40,090 bases of DNA from Gemmatimonadota bacterium (GCA_017889745.1 JAGGAG010000003.1:1-40090), one strand, 5' to 3'; shown: positions 1 to 9,568, counted from the stretch's first letter. Notes: a model not told the origin generated them from the sequence alone. Made by a program: numbers and translations.

Positions 1-867
1 GTTGCCGAACGTCTCGGTGCTGGACGGAAACGCGAACACGTCCGACGACGCATATGCGGTCGCGAGCTCGATGCCGTGCAGGTAGCCCAGCAGGTGAACC
101 CCCGGGATCCGCCGGGCACGGACGCTGTCGACCAACAGCCCCTCACCCACCATCACCAGCTGCGCATTGCCCCGCACTGGCTCGAGCTGCCGCCAGGCGT
201 CGAGCAGGATATCGAGGTTCTTTTCCGGTGCGATGCGCCCCACGAAGGTCACGAGCGTGTCAGTGGGCCCGATGCCGAACCGCGCGCGCCATGCGTCGGA
301 GCGGAACTTCGGGTGGAACTCCTCTGAGTTGACGCCGCGCGTCCAGATTCCGGTATGGTGCACGCCACGGGAATGGAGATGCGCCTCGTGCACGCGCGTC
401 GGACAGAGCACCTTGTGGGCGTGCCGGTAGAACCACCGCATGTAGGCCCAGCCCGGCCGTACCGCCGTGACGAGCCACCGGCCATACGGCCGGGCGTACG
501 CTTCGTAGTCGGTGTGTGAACTCGCGATGATGGGCAGGCCGAGCGCCTTCGAGGCACGGAGACCGGGGTACCCCATCGCGAACTCGGTCGCGAGGTGCAC
601 CACCTGCGGCTGGAACTCGCGCATGTCGGCGACGAGGTCGCGCACTTTCGGGAAGGCCCACTGGACGTCGGGCGCGAGGAAGAACGGCCGCCCCGGCGAG
701 CGATGCACCTCGGGCCGCTCCACCGCTCCTGGCGGCAACTCGTAGTGTGGCGAGTACACCCGCACCGCATGCCCCCGCGCATGCAGCGCATCGACCAGCC
801 GGCGGAGCGTCAGCGCGACGCCGCTCACCATGGGCCAGTAGATCTCGGAGTAGATCGCGATGCGCAT
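1..867 (-). CDS. GT4-family glycosyltransferase (alpha-mannosyltransferase-like), C-terminus truncated by window edge
   Basis: Reverse-strand reading from ATG at 867: MRIAIYSEIYWPMVSGVALTLRRLVDALHARGHAVRVYSP...LVTFVGRIAPEKNLDILLDAW...VMVGEG...SSDVFAFPSSTETFGN; typical GT4 N-terminal and nucleotide-sugar binding motifs. Open at window start. Confidence 0.88.
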   Translation of the reverse strand, partial: MRIAIYSEIYWPMVSGVALTLRRLVDALHARGHAVRVYSPHYELPPGAVERPEVHRSPGRPFFLAPDVQWAFPKVRDLVADMREFQPQVVHLATEFAMGYPGLRASKALGLPIIASSHTDYEAYARPYGRWLVTAVRPGWAYMRWFYRHAHKVLCPTRVHEAHLHSRGVHHTGIWTRGVNSEEFHPKFRSDAWRARFGIGPTDTLVTFVGRIAPEKNLDILLDAWRQLEPVRGNAQLVMVGEGLLVDSVRARRIPGVHLLGYLHGIELATAYASSDVFAFPSSTETFGN

Positions 868-910
868 ATGCACAAAGCTTCCACGGCGCCGGGTTACAAT
901 GCAAGGGCAC

Positions 911-1351
911 ATGAATCGCCTCGGCCTGTCCCTTGCGGTCACACTCCTTTACACCCCGCCGACGCTCCTGGCGCAGGGTGCGGCCCTGCCGTCGCCCCCT
1001 GAGGGCTTCCTCGGCTACACCTTCTGCCGCAACGGTGTGGCCGAGAGCTGGGTGAGGGCCGACATCATCGGCACCCCCCAGGCCGAGGAGGTGGTGGTGC
1101 ACGAGCAGGTGCACCGTGAGGAGGCAGCCCTCTTCCCCTCGTGCGAGGCCTGGGCCGCGAGCCTCAGCAGTGCGCGCAGGGTGATCGAGATGGAGATCCC
1201 CGCGTACTGCGCGCAGTGGCGGCTGGTGGTCGCTCGCGGCGTGGACGGCGATTCCCTGCAGCGTGAGTACTCGCTCCGGATATCGGCGCAGGCGGGAGCG
1301 ATGGAGAACCGGCTGGATGTGCTGGAGATGTTCCGGCGGGACTGTACCTAG
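911..1351 (+). CDS. small secreted protein with HEXXH motif, putative zincin-like
   Basis: MNRLGLSLAVTLLYTPPTLLAQG signal-peptide-like start; contains VVVHEQVHREEA (HEQVH) and four cysteines; ORF track 860..1351 with internal ATG at 911. Confidence 0.6.
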   Translation: MNRLGLSLAVTLLYTPPTLLAQGAALPSPPEGFLGYTFCRNGVAESWVRADIIGTPQAEEVVVHEQVHREEAALFPSCEAWAASLSSARRVIEMEIPAYCAQWRLVVARGVDGDSLQREYSLRISAQAGAMENRLDVLEMFRRDCT

Positions 1352-1373
1352 CCGGGGCCCGCCAGCTGGCGTC

Positions 1374-2666
1374 CTACGTGAGCCGGATCCCGCCCGTGGC
1401 CCGGGTCAGCTTCTCGGCCGCGCCCGCCAGCGTGCTGGCCGAGGAGGAAATCTCCTCGGTGGAGGCGTTGAGCTGCTGCGCGGCGGCCGCGATTTCCTCC
1501 GCGGCCGCCGCGTAGTCTTCGGTTCCGGCCGAGACCTCCTTCATCCGGCCGGCGATCGTTTCGATCAGCCCGCGTACCTGGTCCGCCGAGGCCGAAATGC
1601 CCCGGGTCCACTGGTCGTTGGCGTCGGCATCGTTGGCCACCGTGAGGAGCCCGTCGGCCGCCGCGTGCGCGGCGTCGCGCGCCGCCATGCCCCCGCGACC
1701 GAGCCGAAGCAGCCGCTCCCGGGCCGTCTGCACCCGCTCGAGCACCATCTGCACCGTGTCGCTGGTACTGGTCGCCGCCTGCGCCGCCTGGGCCGCGAGC
1801 TTTCGCACTTCCTCGGCCACCACGCTGAATCCCTTGCCCTCATCGCCGGCACGCGCCGCCTCGATCGAGGCATTGAGGGCCAGCATGTGGGTTTGCTTCG
1901 CGATCGCCTTGGTCTGGGTGACGAACTTGCTGATCTCGCTCGACGCGAGCGCGAGCGCCTCGGCTTCGGCTGAGCCCTTGTCCACCTCTTCGGCGAGCCG
2001 CGCGAGTTCCGCTGTGCTCGCGTCGAGCCGGTCGCGATGGGAGCGCGCCGCCACCGCGAGCGCGGCGTTCCGGGTGGCGGCCTCGCCGGCCCCGCTGGCC
2101 AGCACCTTGGCGATCTCGAGGATCTTGCTGGCGTCCTCCGCCGCGGCGCGGACGATGATCGCCTGCTGCGCGGCCCGCTCGGTCAGGTCGCCGGTGGTGC
2201 CGGCCACCTCCTGCGTCGATGCCGTCATCTCCTCGGTGGAGGCCGCGATCTCCTGTGCCATGGCGGCCGCCTCGGCGGCGGTGCCGTGGATCGTCTCGAC
2301 CAGGAGTCGGAGCTGCCGCACCATCGCGAAGATGCTCTGGGTCAGCATGTCCTTGCCGTCATTGCGCGATTCCTGCTCGCTGATGGAGCGCAGGTCGCCC
2401 TGCGAGACGCGCATCGCGATGTTCGCCGCGCGTCCGGCCGGCTTCAGCACGTCGTTGATGAAGCGGCGAAGCAGGAGCCAGGTGACGACGAGGGCGCCGC
2501 CGGCCACCAGCAGCAGGCCTGACACCAGCGCCCGGGGGTTCAGCGCGACTCCCGACGCGCGCAGCAGCAGGACCGTCGCGACCAGGTGGAGCACCACGAT
2601 GACGCCGGCGCCCGAGAAGGCGGCGATGTAGAGGTTCCGGGTGAAGCGATGGCGGGCGTCGGCCAT
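1374..2666 (-). CDS. methyl-accepting chemotaxis protein (two TM segments, HAMP-like, MCP signalling domain)
   Basis: Signalling hairpin motif [35 protein letters not shown]; two N-terminal hydrophobic segments separated by a short linker. Confidence 0.93.
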   Translation of the reverse strand: MADARHRFTRNLYIAAFSGAGVIVVLHLVATVLLLRASGVALNPRALVSGLLLVAGGALVVTWLLLRRFINDVLKPAGRAANIAMRVSQGDLRSISEQESRNDGKDMLTQSIFAMVRQLRLLVETIHGTAAEAAAMAQEIAASTEEMTASTQEVAGTTGDLTERAAQQAIIVRAAAEDASKILEIAKVLASGAGEAATRNAALAVAARSHRDRLDASTAELARLAEEVDKGSAEAEALALASSEISKFVTQTKAIAKQTHMLALNASIEAARAGDEGKGFSVVAEEVRKLAAQAAQAATSTSDTVQMVLERVQTARERLLRLGRGGMAARDAAHAAADGLLTVANDADANDQWTRGISASADQVRGLIETIAGRMKEVSAGTEDYAAAAEEIAAAAQQLNASTEEISSSASTLAGAAEKLTRATGGIRLT

Positions 2667-2889
2667 GGTCGGGTGTCGGTGGTCCGGGATGGAGGTGCAG
2701 GGAAGCTACTGATCGTGACGCGGCGGGGACAGGCGGGGCCTTCACGCGCCAATACACTCCCGGTTCACAGCGAGCCGGGAGGTGTGAGGTCCACTTCGGG
2801 CGCAGGGCCGAGGGCCAGCGCACTGGATGGAACTCAGCGCGACTGCCGTGACGTCGCAGGCTCTCCAGAGGCGGGGCTCGGGATCGCGC

Positions 2890-3438
2890 TCAGCCCCGGC
2901 CCCGCGGAATGATCAATTCGCGGACCACCGCCAGCAGCAGCGAGGTCGGTCCCAGCAGCCTCGACAATCGGTGACTCCATCCGCCGCCCGCCCCTACCAC
3001 ACTCGAAAGCTGATCACGGAGCGGTTCGACTATAGGGTCCGCCGGGGCGGCCGCATGATGCCTGTCGCCAGGTCCTCGGTGCGTGTCTGGATGGCGCGGT
3101 GTCCCTGTCGACAACGCACGGTCGAGCAACTGCTGAAGGGTGTGCTCACGGAGGAACGGCGCGCCTGCCGGAAATGGTGCGGTGGTCACCGAAACCTCGA
3201 GGCTGTCGAACCGCAGGCGCCGTCCCGGGAGCACGGCCGCGTTGGGCCAGAGCGCGCGCGCAGGCGGGGCCGGCTCGACATAGACCAGCCAGGAGGTGCC
3301 GGAACCGTCGGTAAACGTCACGGAATGGGTCAACGGGTTGCCCCTGGCGAATGGCGGCTTCACCGGCGCGGGCACGGGGTCGGCGGGAAGTACGCGGGAC
3401 GCGCTGCGCTTGTTCGTCTTGGTGGTTCGAGTCTTCAT
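2890..3438 (-). CDS. hypothetical protein
   Basis: 182-aa ORF in operon-like spacing with MCP on the same strand; no recognised family. Confidence 0.45.
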   Translation of the reverse strand: MKTRTTKTNKRSASRVLPADPVPAPVKPPFARGNPLTHSVTFTDGSGTSWLVYVEPAPPARALWPNAAVLPGRRLRFDSLEVSVTTAPFPAGAPFLREHTLQQLLDRALSTGTPRHPDTHRGPGDRHHAAAPADPIVEPLRDQLSSVVGAGGGWSHRLSRLLGPTSLLLAVVRELIIPRGRG

Positions 3439-3478
3439 GTCACGACAATCCCTGATTGAGCGAAGGAAGGAGGTGATG

Positions 3479-3538
3479 ATGTACCGCTCACATCCGGCGC
3501 CCGCAAGTGCGGGAATCTCGACATGCTGGCATTCGTGA
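3479..3538 (+). CDS. candidate small ORF (MYRSHPAPASAGISTCWHS) with near-perfect Shine-Dalgarno
   Basis: AAGGAGGTGAT at 3467-3477 immediately upstream of ATG 3479 (or ATG 3476). Confidence 0.25.
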   Translation: MYRSHPAPASAGISTCWHS

Positions 3539-3682
3539 TTGTGATCACAGGGCGGTGCCTCGATCCTCGGGCGCCGCAGCCCGGCGCGTCACCGGCACCC
3601 GACCCGGTTCTGGCGAGGCAGTCCGCGGCCCTGGGTGGCCCCCGGGAGAGCCGAAAAGCCCCAGCCGGCGTGGTTGGCGCTA

Positions 3683-3701
3683 ACCTCCCATGGTCTATAG
3701 A
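3683..3701 (+). promoter_or_regulatory. putative sigma70-type promoter of leuS
   Basis: TATAGA (3696-3701) about 12 nt upstream of ATG 3714, with a TTGGCG -35-like hexamer about 16 nt upstream of it; predicts an almost leaderless mRNA. The -35 coordinate is approximate. Confidence 0.4.
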
Positions 3702-3713
3702 TTTGCGGGTCCT

Positions 3714-6206
3714 ATGAACCCCAGCGACAGCACCTCCGCTCCCGCCGCAATCCAACCCGATGGCCACGACGGCTACCGGCCGGACCTGGTCGAGGCCAAG
3801 TGGCAGGCCCGGTGGGCGGAGCGTCACACCAACGAGCCCGACCTCGACGGCGCCGCGCGGCCGTTCTACAACCTCATGATGTTCCCCTATCCGTCGGCCG
3901 AAGGCTTGCACGTGGGGAACATGTTCGCCTTCACCGGCAGCGACGTCTTCGGCCGGTTCCAGCGGCTGCGCGGCTTCGACGTCTTCGAGCCCATCGGTTA
4001 CGACGCCTTCGGTATTCATAGCGAGAACTACGCGATCAAGCTGGGCATCAACCCCGCCGAGCTGATCCCGCGCAACATTGCGAACTTCCGGCGGCAGCTC
4101 ACCCGAGTGGGCGGCATGTTCGACTGGCGCCACGAACTGTCCACCACCGAGCCCAGCTACTACAAGTGGACCCAGTGGCTCTTCCTGCAGCTGTTCAAGG
4201 CGGGGAAGGCCTACAAGAAGAAGGCGGCGGTCAACTGGTGCCCCAACGACAAGACCGTGCTCGCCAACGAGCAGGTGCTCAATGGTCATTGTGAGCGCTG
4301 CGGCGCCGCGGTCGAGCAGCGCTTCCTGGAGCAGTGGTTCTTCCGCATCACCGACTACGCGGAGCGCCTGCTCGACAATCTCGACGACAAGTCCAAGATG
4401 GACTGGTCGGACACGACCACGACGGCGCAGCGCAACTGGATCGGACGCTCCGAGGGCGCCGAGCTGACTTTCGAGGTGGACTGGGATCCGGATGACACGA
4501 TCACCGTGTTCACCACCCGGCCCGACACCGTGTTCGGCGCGACCTTCCTGGTGCTGGCCCCGGAGCATCCCCTGGTGGAGCAGCTCACTACCAGCGATCA
4601 GCGGCACGCGGTGGAGGCCTATCGCAAGGCGGCGGCGGCGAAGGATCTCGTCTCCCGCAAGGTCGGCGAGAAGGAGAAGTCCGGCGTCTTCACCGGCACG
4701 TACGCGATCAACCCCGCGTCCGAAGAGCGCATTCCCGTCTGGATCGCCGACTACGTCCTGATGGACTACGGCACCGGCGCCATCATGGCGGTGCCGGCGC
4801 ACGACGAGCGCGACTTCGAGTTCGCGACGAAGTACGGCCTCGGCATCGAGCGCGTCATCGCGGCCCCGGGCGACGACGCGGGCGCCCCGCTCGCGCAGGC
4901 CTATGTGGAGACGACCGGCGCGACGCTGGTCAATTCCGGCGAGTTCGACGGGATGGCGCCCGACAAGGCGAAGCGCGCCATTACCGACTGGCTGGCGAAG
5001 CAGGGACTCGCCACAGTCCGCGTCCAGTACCGGCTCTACGACTGGTGCATCTCACGGCAGCGCTACTGGGGGCCGCCGATCCCGATCATCTACTGCGATG
5101 ATTGCGGCCCGGTGCCCGTGCCCGAGAAGGACCTGCCGGTGATCCTCCCGGCCATCGACGATTTCCGGCCCGACGACACCGGCATCTCGCCGCTGGCGCG
5201 GCACGAGGAGTGGTACTTCGTGCCGTGCCCGACCTGCCGCAAGCGCGCCCGCCGCGAAACGGATGTCTCCGACACCTTCCTCGACTCGGCCTGGTATTAC
5301 CTGCGGTATCCGAGCAGCGAGCTCGATGACCGGCCGTTCGACAGGGCGCGCACCGCGAAGTGGTGCCCGGTGTCGACCTACATCGGCGGGAACGAGCACG
5401 CGGTCCTCCACCTGCTGTACTCGCGCTTCCTGGCGATGGTGCTGCAGGAACTGGGGCACGTCGCCTTCGAGGAGCCGTTCCGGAAGTTCCGGGCACACGG
5501 CCTCATCGTGAAGGACGGCGCCAAGATGTCCAAGTCCAAGGGAAACGTGGTGATCCCGGACGAGTACATCGACCGCTGGGGAGCCGACAGCTTCCGGATG
5601 TACCTGATGTTCCTCGGTCCCTTCCAGGAGGGCGGCGATTTCCGCGATGCCGGCATCAACGGCATCCGCCGCTTTCTCGACAAGGTCTGGCACCTGGTGG
5701 GGCAGAGCCTGGCCGAGGGCGAACGGGGCGGGGAGGTATTGCGCCCGGTGCTGGCCAAGTGGCACCGCACCAAGAAGAAGGTCACCGACGACGTCGAGAG
5801 CCTGGGCTACAACACGGCCATCGCGGCGATGATGGAGATGCTCAACACGATCCGCGAGAGCAGTTGCTGCGAGCATGAACTGGTGGAGGAGTTCGTGGTG
5901 ATGCTGGCTCCCTTCGCGCCTCACTTCGCGGAGGAATGCTGGGAGCGGCTGGGGCACGGCACGTCGGTGTTCGACGCGCGCTGGCCCGGGTACGATCCCG
6001 CGCTCCTGGTGGATGACACCGCAGAAGTGGCAGTGCAGGTGGGCGGCAAGACCCGCGGCCGCGTGACTGTGGCGCGCAACGCCGCCGAAGCAGTGGTCGT
6101 CGAGGCAGCGCGCGCCGAGCCGCGGATCGCCAAGTTCCTCGACGGCAAGTCGGTGCAGAAGGTAGTCTACGTGCCGAACCGGCTCCTCAACCTGGTCGTG
6201 GGCTGA
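3714..6206 (+). CDS. leuS: leucine--tRNA ligase
   Basis: PYPSAEGLHVGN (HIGH motif), KMSKSKGN (KMSKS), editing-domain and C-terminal LeuRS sequences; ORF 3690..6206. Confidence 0.98.
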   Translation: MNPSDSTSAPAAIQPDGHDGYRPDLVEAKWQARWAERHTNEPDLDGAARPFYNLMMFPYPSAEGLHVGNMFAFTGSDVFGRFQRLRGFDVFEPIGYDAFGIHSENYAIKLGINPAELIPRNIANFRRQLTRVGGMFDWRHELSTTEPSYYKWTQWLFLQLFKAGKAYKKKAAVNWCPNDKTVLANEQVLNGHCERCGAAVEQRFLEQWFFRITDYAERLLDNLDDKSKMDWSDTTTTAQRNWIGRSEGAELTFEVDWDPDDTITVFTTRPDTVFGATFLVLAPEHPLVEQLTTSDQRHAVEAYRKAAAAKDLVSRKVGEKEKSGVFTGTYAINPASEERIPVWIADYVLMDYGTGAIMAVPAHDERDFEFATKYGLGIERVIAAPGDDAGAPLAQAYVETTGATLVNSGEFDGMAPDKAKRAITDWLAKQGLATVRVQYRLYDWCISRQRYWGPPIPIIYCDDCGPVPVPEKDLPVILPAIDDFRPDDTGISPLARHEEWYFVPCPTCRKRARRETDVSDTFLDSAWYYLRYPSSELDDRPFDRARTAKWCPVSTYIGGNEHAVLHLLYSRFLAMVLQELGHVAFEEPFRKFRAHGLIVKDGAKMSKSKGNVVIPDEYIDRWGADSFRMYLMFLGPFQEGGDFRDAGINGIRRFLDKVWHLVGQSLAEGERGGEVLRPVLAKWHRTKKKVTDDVESLGYNTAIAAMMEMLNTIRESSCCEHELVEEFVVMLAPFAPHFAEECWERLGHGTSVFDARWPGYDPALLVDDTAEVAVQVGGKTRGRVTVARNAAEAVVVEAARAEPRIAKFLDGKSVQKVVYVPNRLLNLVVG

Positions 6207-6208
6207 GG

Positions 6209-6679
6209 ATGTGGTATCGCATGGTCATCGCGCTGCTGGCGCTCGTCAACTCCCTCGTGGCGACGTACCTCTACCTGTGGAAGACCGGGCGCGCGGGTAC
6301 CCTGGCCTGCACCGGGAGCGGCGGTTGCGCCATCGCACAGTTCAGCCCCTACGGCTGGTTCCTGGGCGTGGACGTGGCACTCATCGGTGCCGTTGGCTAC
6401 GCCGTGCTGCTTCTGGTAGCACTGGTAAGCATCCAGCCGCGGCACCTGGAAAGCCGGCGCGTGAGCGTGGCGCTACTGGCGCTTATCGCCCCCGCCTTCC
6501 TGTTCACGGTGCGGCTCAAGTACGGTGAATGGGTCGTGCTGAAGGTGTTCTGCCCCTGGTGCTTCATCTCGACCGTGTCGATCACCACCTGCCTCATCCT
6601 CGCCTGGCTCGACTGGCGGCGGACGGCTCGGGTCGCACCAGCCCCGGAGGAATCGGCACGGATGCCGCTCGCGGCATAA
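6209..6679 (+). CDS. vitamin K epoxide reductase (VKOR) family protein
   Basis: Multi-TM protein with CPWC redox motif (KVFCPWCFIS) and an upstream Cys pair (LACTGSGGCAIAQFSPYGWFLGVDVALIGAVGY). Confidence 0.85.
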   Translation: MWYRMVIALLALVNSLVATYLYLWKTGRAGTLACTGSGGCAIAQFSPYGWFLGVDVALIGAVGYAVLLLVALVSIQPRHLESRRVSVALLALIAPAFLFTVRLKYGEWVVLKVFCPWCFISTVSITTCLILAWLDWRRTARVAPAPEESARMPLAA

Positions 6680-6701
6680 CCGCTGGCGGTGGGCCGCAGG
6701 C

Positions 6702-7874
6702 TTAATACGTCGGCACGCCCGGGTCCACGTCCTTGCTCCACCGCAAGATGCCGCCAGTGAGGTTCGACACCTTCCGAAAGCCGGCCGCGCGCAGCTGCGA
6801 CGCCGCGCGCAGGCTGCGCACGCCGCCCTTGCAGTAGACTACGATCTCCCGCGCGCTGTCGAGCGAGCCGAGTGTGGCTGGCAGCGTTGCCAGCGGCACC
6901 AGCCGTGCGCCCGGCAGCCGCGCGATGGCCCATTCCTGCGGTTCGCGCACGTCGATCAGGTCGAAATCGTCGCCGCGCCCGATGCGCGCGGCCAGCTGCT
7001 GCGGTGTCAGCTCGGGAATGGTCGCATCCACGCTGTCGTCCTCGTCGTTCAGCCCGCAGAACTGTTCGTAGTCGATCAGTGACTGTATCTCCCTGGTGCC
7101 GCACGCCGGACAGAGCGGGTCGCGCGCCAGCCTGAGCGTCCGGAACTGCATGCGCAGCGCGTCCACCAGCAGCAGCCGACCGATCAGCGGTTCGCCGATG
7201 CCGGTGAGCAGCTTGATCGCCTCCGTGGCCTGGATCACGCCGATGAGGCCGGGCAGCACGCCCAGTACGCCGCCTTCCGCGCAGCTCGGCACCATTCCCG
7301 GGGGCGGGGGCTCCCGAAAGAGGCAGCGGTAGCAGGGTCCGCTGTCGGTGGCGAGCACCGAGGCCTGTCCCTCGAACCGGAAGATGCTGCCATAGACATT
7401 CGGTTTCCCCAGAAGCACGCAGGCGTCGTTGACCAGATATCGCGTGGGGAAGTTGTCGGTCCCGTCGATGACGAGGTCGTACTCCCGTGCGATGTCGAGA
7501 GCGTTGGCCGAGGTGAACCGCGCCTCGTATGACTGCACCTCCACATGCGGGTTGAGCCCCTCGATCCGGTCACGCGCCGAGGCGAGCTTCGGGCGGCCCA
7601 CGTCGGCGGTGCTGTGGATGACCTGCCGCTGCAGGTTGGTCGCGTCGACCACGTCGAAGTCGACGATGCCGAGCCGGCCCACGCCCGCGGCGGCGAGGTA
7701 CAGGCCAAGCGGCGAGCCCAGGCCGCCTGCCCCCACGATGAGCACGCTCGAGCCCTTGAGCCGGCGCTGCGCGTCGAGGCCGAACTCCGGCAGGATCAGG
7801 TGCCGGCTGTAGCGGAGGATCTCGTCGTTGCCCAGCTCGGGCAGCGTTTCCGCGGCGATCGATGTTGCAGTCAT
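6702..7874 (-). CDS. moeB: molybdopterin-synthase adenylyltransferase / ThiF-like E1 with C-terminal rhodanese domain (MoeB/MoeZ type)
   Basis: GAGGLGSPLGLYLAAAGVGRLGIVDFDVVDATNLQRQ; CYRCLF..PCPACG zinc cysteines; C-terminal rhodanese loop VVYCKGGVRSLRAA. Confidence 0.92.
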   Translation of the reverse strand: MTATSIAAETLPELGNDEILRYSRHLILPEFGLDAQRRLKGSSVLIVGAGGLGSPLGLYLAAAGVGRLGIVDFDVVDATNLQRQVIHSTADVGRPKLASARDRIEGLNPHVEVQSYEARFTSANALDIAREYDLVIDGTDNFPTRYLVNDACVLLGKPNVYGSIFRFEGQASVLATDSGPCYRCLFREPPPPGMVPSCAEGGVLGVLPGLIGVIQATEAIKLLTGIGEPLIGRLLLVDALRMQFRTLRLARDPLCPACGTREIQSLIDYEQFCGLNDEDDSVDATIPELTPQQLAARIGRGDDFDLIDVREPQEWAIARLPGARLVPLATLPATLGSLDSAREIVVYCKGGVRSLRAASQLRAAGFRKVSNLTGGILRWSKDVDPGVPTY

Positions 7875-7878
7875 GAGT

Positions 7879-8154
7879 TCATCCCCCGGCGATGGCGGGC
7901 ACGATGATCAGCTCGTCACCGTCCCGCACCACGGTGGCGAAGCCACCGGTGAAGCGAATGTCCTCGTCGTTCAGGTAGAACGTCACGAAGGAATACGGGT
8001 TGCCCTGCTCGTCGCGCAGGCGAGGGCCAAGCTGGGGAAAACGACCGGCGACATCGGACACCACGTCGCCCACCGTGGCGCCGCTGGCCTCAATGGTGCG
8101 GGCGCCGTCCGTGAGGCGGGTCAGGACGGCCGGCAGGGACAGCGTGACTGACAT
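7879..8154 (-). CDS. MoaD/ThiS-family sulfur carrier protein
   Basis: MSVTLSLPAVLTRL...DGDELIIVPAIAGG with C-terminal GG; beta-grasp-like; start ATG 8154. Confidence 0.9.
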   Translation of the reverse strand: MSVTLSLPAVLTRLTDGARTIEASGATVGDVVSDVAGRFPQLGPRLRDEQGNPYSFVTFYLNDEDIRFTGGFATVVRDGDELIIVPAIAGG

Positions 8155-8167
8155 GATGGAACCCTCC

Positions 8168-9430
8168 TCAGCGTGAAGATGGCGACGTGCGCGCCACGAG
8201 ATCCGCGACGTCGCGGAGGCGGGGTGCCAGTACCGGTGCCTCGCCCAGCGAACCACTCAAGGCCTCGACCGTCTTGAGGCCGTTACCCGTAATGCACAAC
8301 ACGACCTCGTCGTTCGGGCGGAAGTGACCCTGGCGCGCCAGTTCGAGCGCGCTCGCCAGGGTGACGCCGCCCGCCGTCTCGGTGAAGATGCCCGCCGTCT
8401 CGGCGAGCAGCAGGATGCCCCTGACCAGCTCGGCGTCACTGACGCTCGCGGCCCATCCGCCCGACTGGCGGATCGACTCCGCCGCGTACGCGCCATCAGC
8501 CGGACTGCCGATCGCGATTGACCGGGCGATCGTGTCCGGGATCTCCGGGATGAGCTGCCCGTCGCCGCGCTCAACCAGGCGTACGATCGGCGCGCATCCC
8601 GACGCCTGGGCGCCGTAGAGGCGCGGGAGCTCTCCCTCCACCAGTCCGGCCGACAGGAACTCCCGGAATCCCTTGCCGAGCTTGCTCACCAGCGATCCGC
8701 CCGCCATCGGGGCCACCACCGCGGTGGGAAACCGCCAGCCGAGCTGCTCGGCGATCTCGAAGGCGAAGGTCTTCGATCCCTCACCGTAGTAGGAACGCAG
8801 GTTGACGTTGACGATGCCCCACCCGAAGCGGTCCGCAACCTGGGCGCACAGGCGGTTCACGTCGTCGTACGTTCCCCGGATCCGCACCAGGTTGGGCGCG
8901 TACACTGACGTGCCCACCACCTTGCCGTACTCGAGGTTGTCGGGAATGAAGATCCACGCCGGCAGGCCGGCGCGCGCCGCCTGCGCGGCGACCGCATTGG
9001 CAAGGTTGCCGGTGGAGGCGCAGCCCACGGTGTCGAGGCCAAACGCCGCCGCGGCATTAATGGCGGCGGCAACGACGCGATCCTTGAACGACAGGCTCGG
9101 GTGCGATACGGCATCATTCTTTACCCACACGCGCGCAACGCCGAGAAGCGGTGCCAGCCTCGGCACTTCGACCAGCGGGGTGAAGCCGGTGTCGGGGGAG
9201 TACGGCGGGTCGCCCTCGAGCGGCAGCCACTCGCGGTAGCGCCACAACGACGGCCCCCGCGAGGCGATCTCCTCGCGGGTGGGCAGGCGCCGGGCGGCAT
9301 CGTAGCGCGGCTCGAGGGGTCCCAGGCATTCGGCGCAGATGGCAACGGGCGCCGCATCCGTCTCGGCGCCGCAATTGCGGCAGCGAAGCGGCAGCGCGCG
9401 CACCCGGGGGGAAACAGCAACGGCGGTCAT
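8168..9430 (-). CDS. thrC: threonine synthase family PLP enzyme with N-terminal zinc ribbon
   Basis: CRNCGAE...CAECLG zinc ribbon, HPSLSFKDR (PLP Lys), GCASTGNLANAVAAQAARAG; C-terminal CITGNGLKT. Confidence 0.88.
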   Translation of the reverse strand: MTAVAVSPRVRALPLRCRNCGAETDAAPVAICAECLGPLEPRYDAARRLPTREEIASRGPSLWRYREWLPLEGDPPYSPDTGFTPLVEVPRLAPLLGVARVWVKNDAVSHPSLSFKDRVVAAAINAAAAFGLDTVGCASTGNLANAVAAQAARAGLPAWIFIPDNLEYGKVVGTSVYAPNLVRIRGTYDDVNRLCAQVADRFGWGIVNVNLRSYYGEGSKTFAFEIAEQLGWRFPTAVVAPMAGGSLVSKLGKGFREFLSAGLVEGELPRLYGAQASGCAPIVRLVERGDGQLIPEIPDTIARSIAIGSPADGAYAAESIRQSGGWAASVSDAELVRGILLLAETAGIFTETAGGVTLASALELARQGHFRPNDEVVLCITGNGLKTVEALSGSLGEAPVLAPRLRDVADLVARTSPSSR

Positions 9431-9463
9431 GCCGGTATCCTTGTCGCCCGACTGGCGGCGACG

Positions 9464-9507
9464 AAAAAAAGCGCCCGCGGCAACGAGGCGCGGACGTCTC
9501 GCTTTTT
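9464..9507 (-). terminator. terminator-like hairpin with T7 tract, between putative promoter and thrC-like gene (attenuator candidate)
   Basis: Reverse strand AAAAAGCG-agacgtccgcgcctcgttgccgcggg-CGCTTTTTTT; 8-bp outer complementarity plus internal GC-rich pairing (e.g. GCGCC/GGCGC). Confidence 0.6.
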
Positions 9508-9568
9508 AGCATTTGTTTAACGTGGCTGCAATACGCGGCAAATGACCACGAATCAGTTGTCGTAATGA

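Noticed and set aside
3435-4802. 455-aa - strand ORF antisense to leuS
   Set aside because: Shadow ORF of leuS; no independent motifs.
9464-9566. Thr-rich leader peptide reading ATT ACG ACA ACT GAT ... upstream of thrC
   Set aside because: Needs a rare ATT start at or before the predicted TSS, and the frame runs through the terminator without a stop, unlike classical leader peptides.
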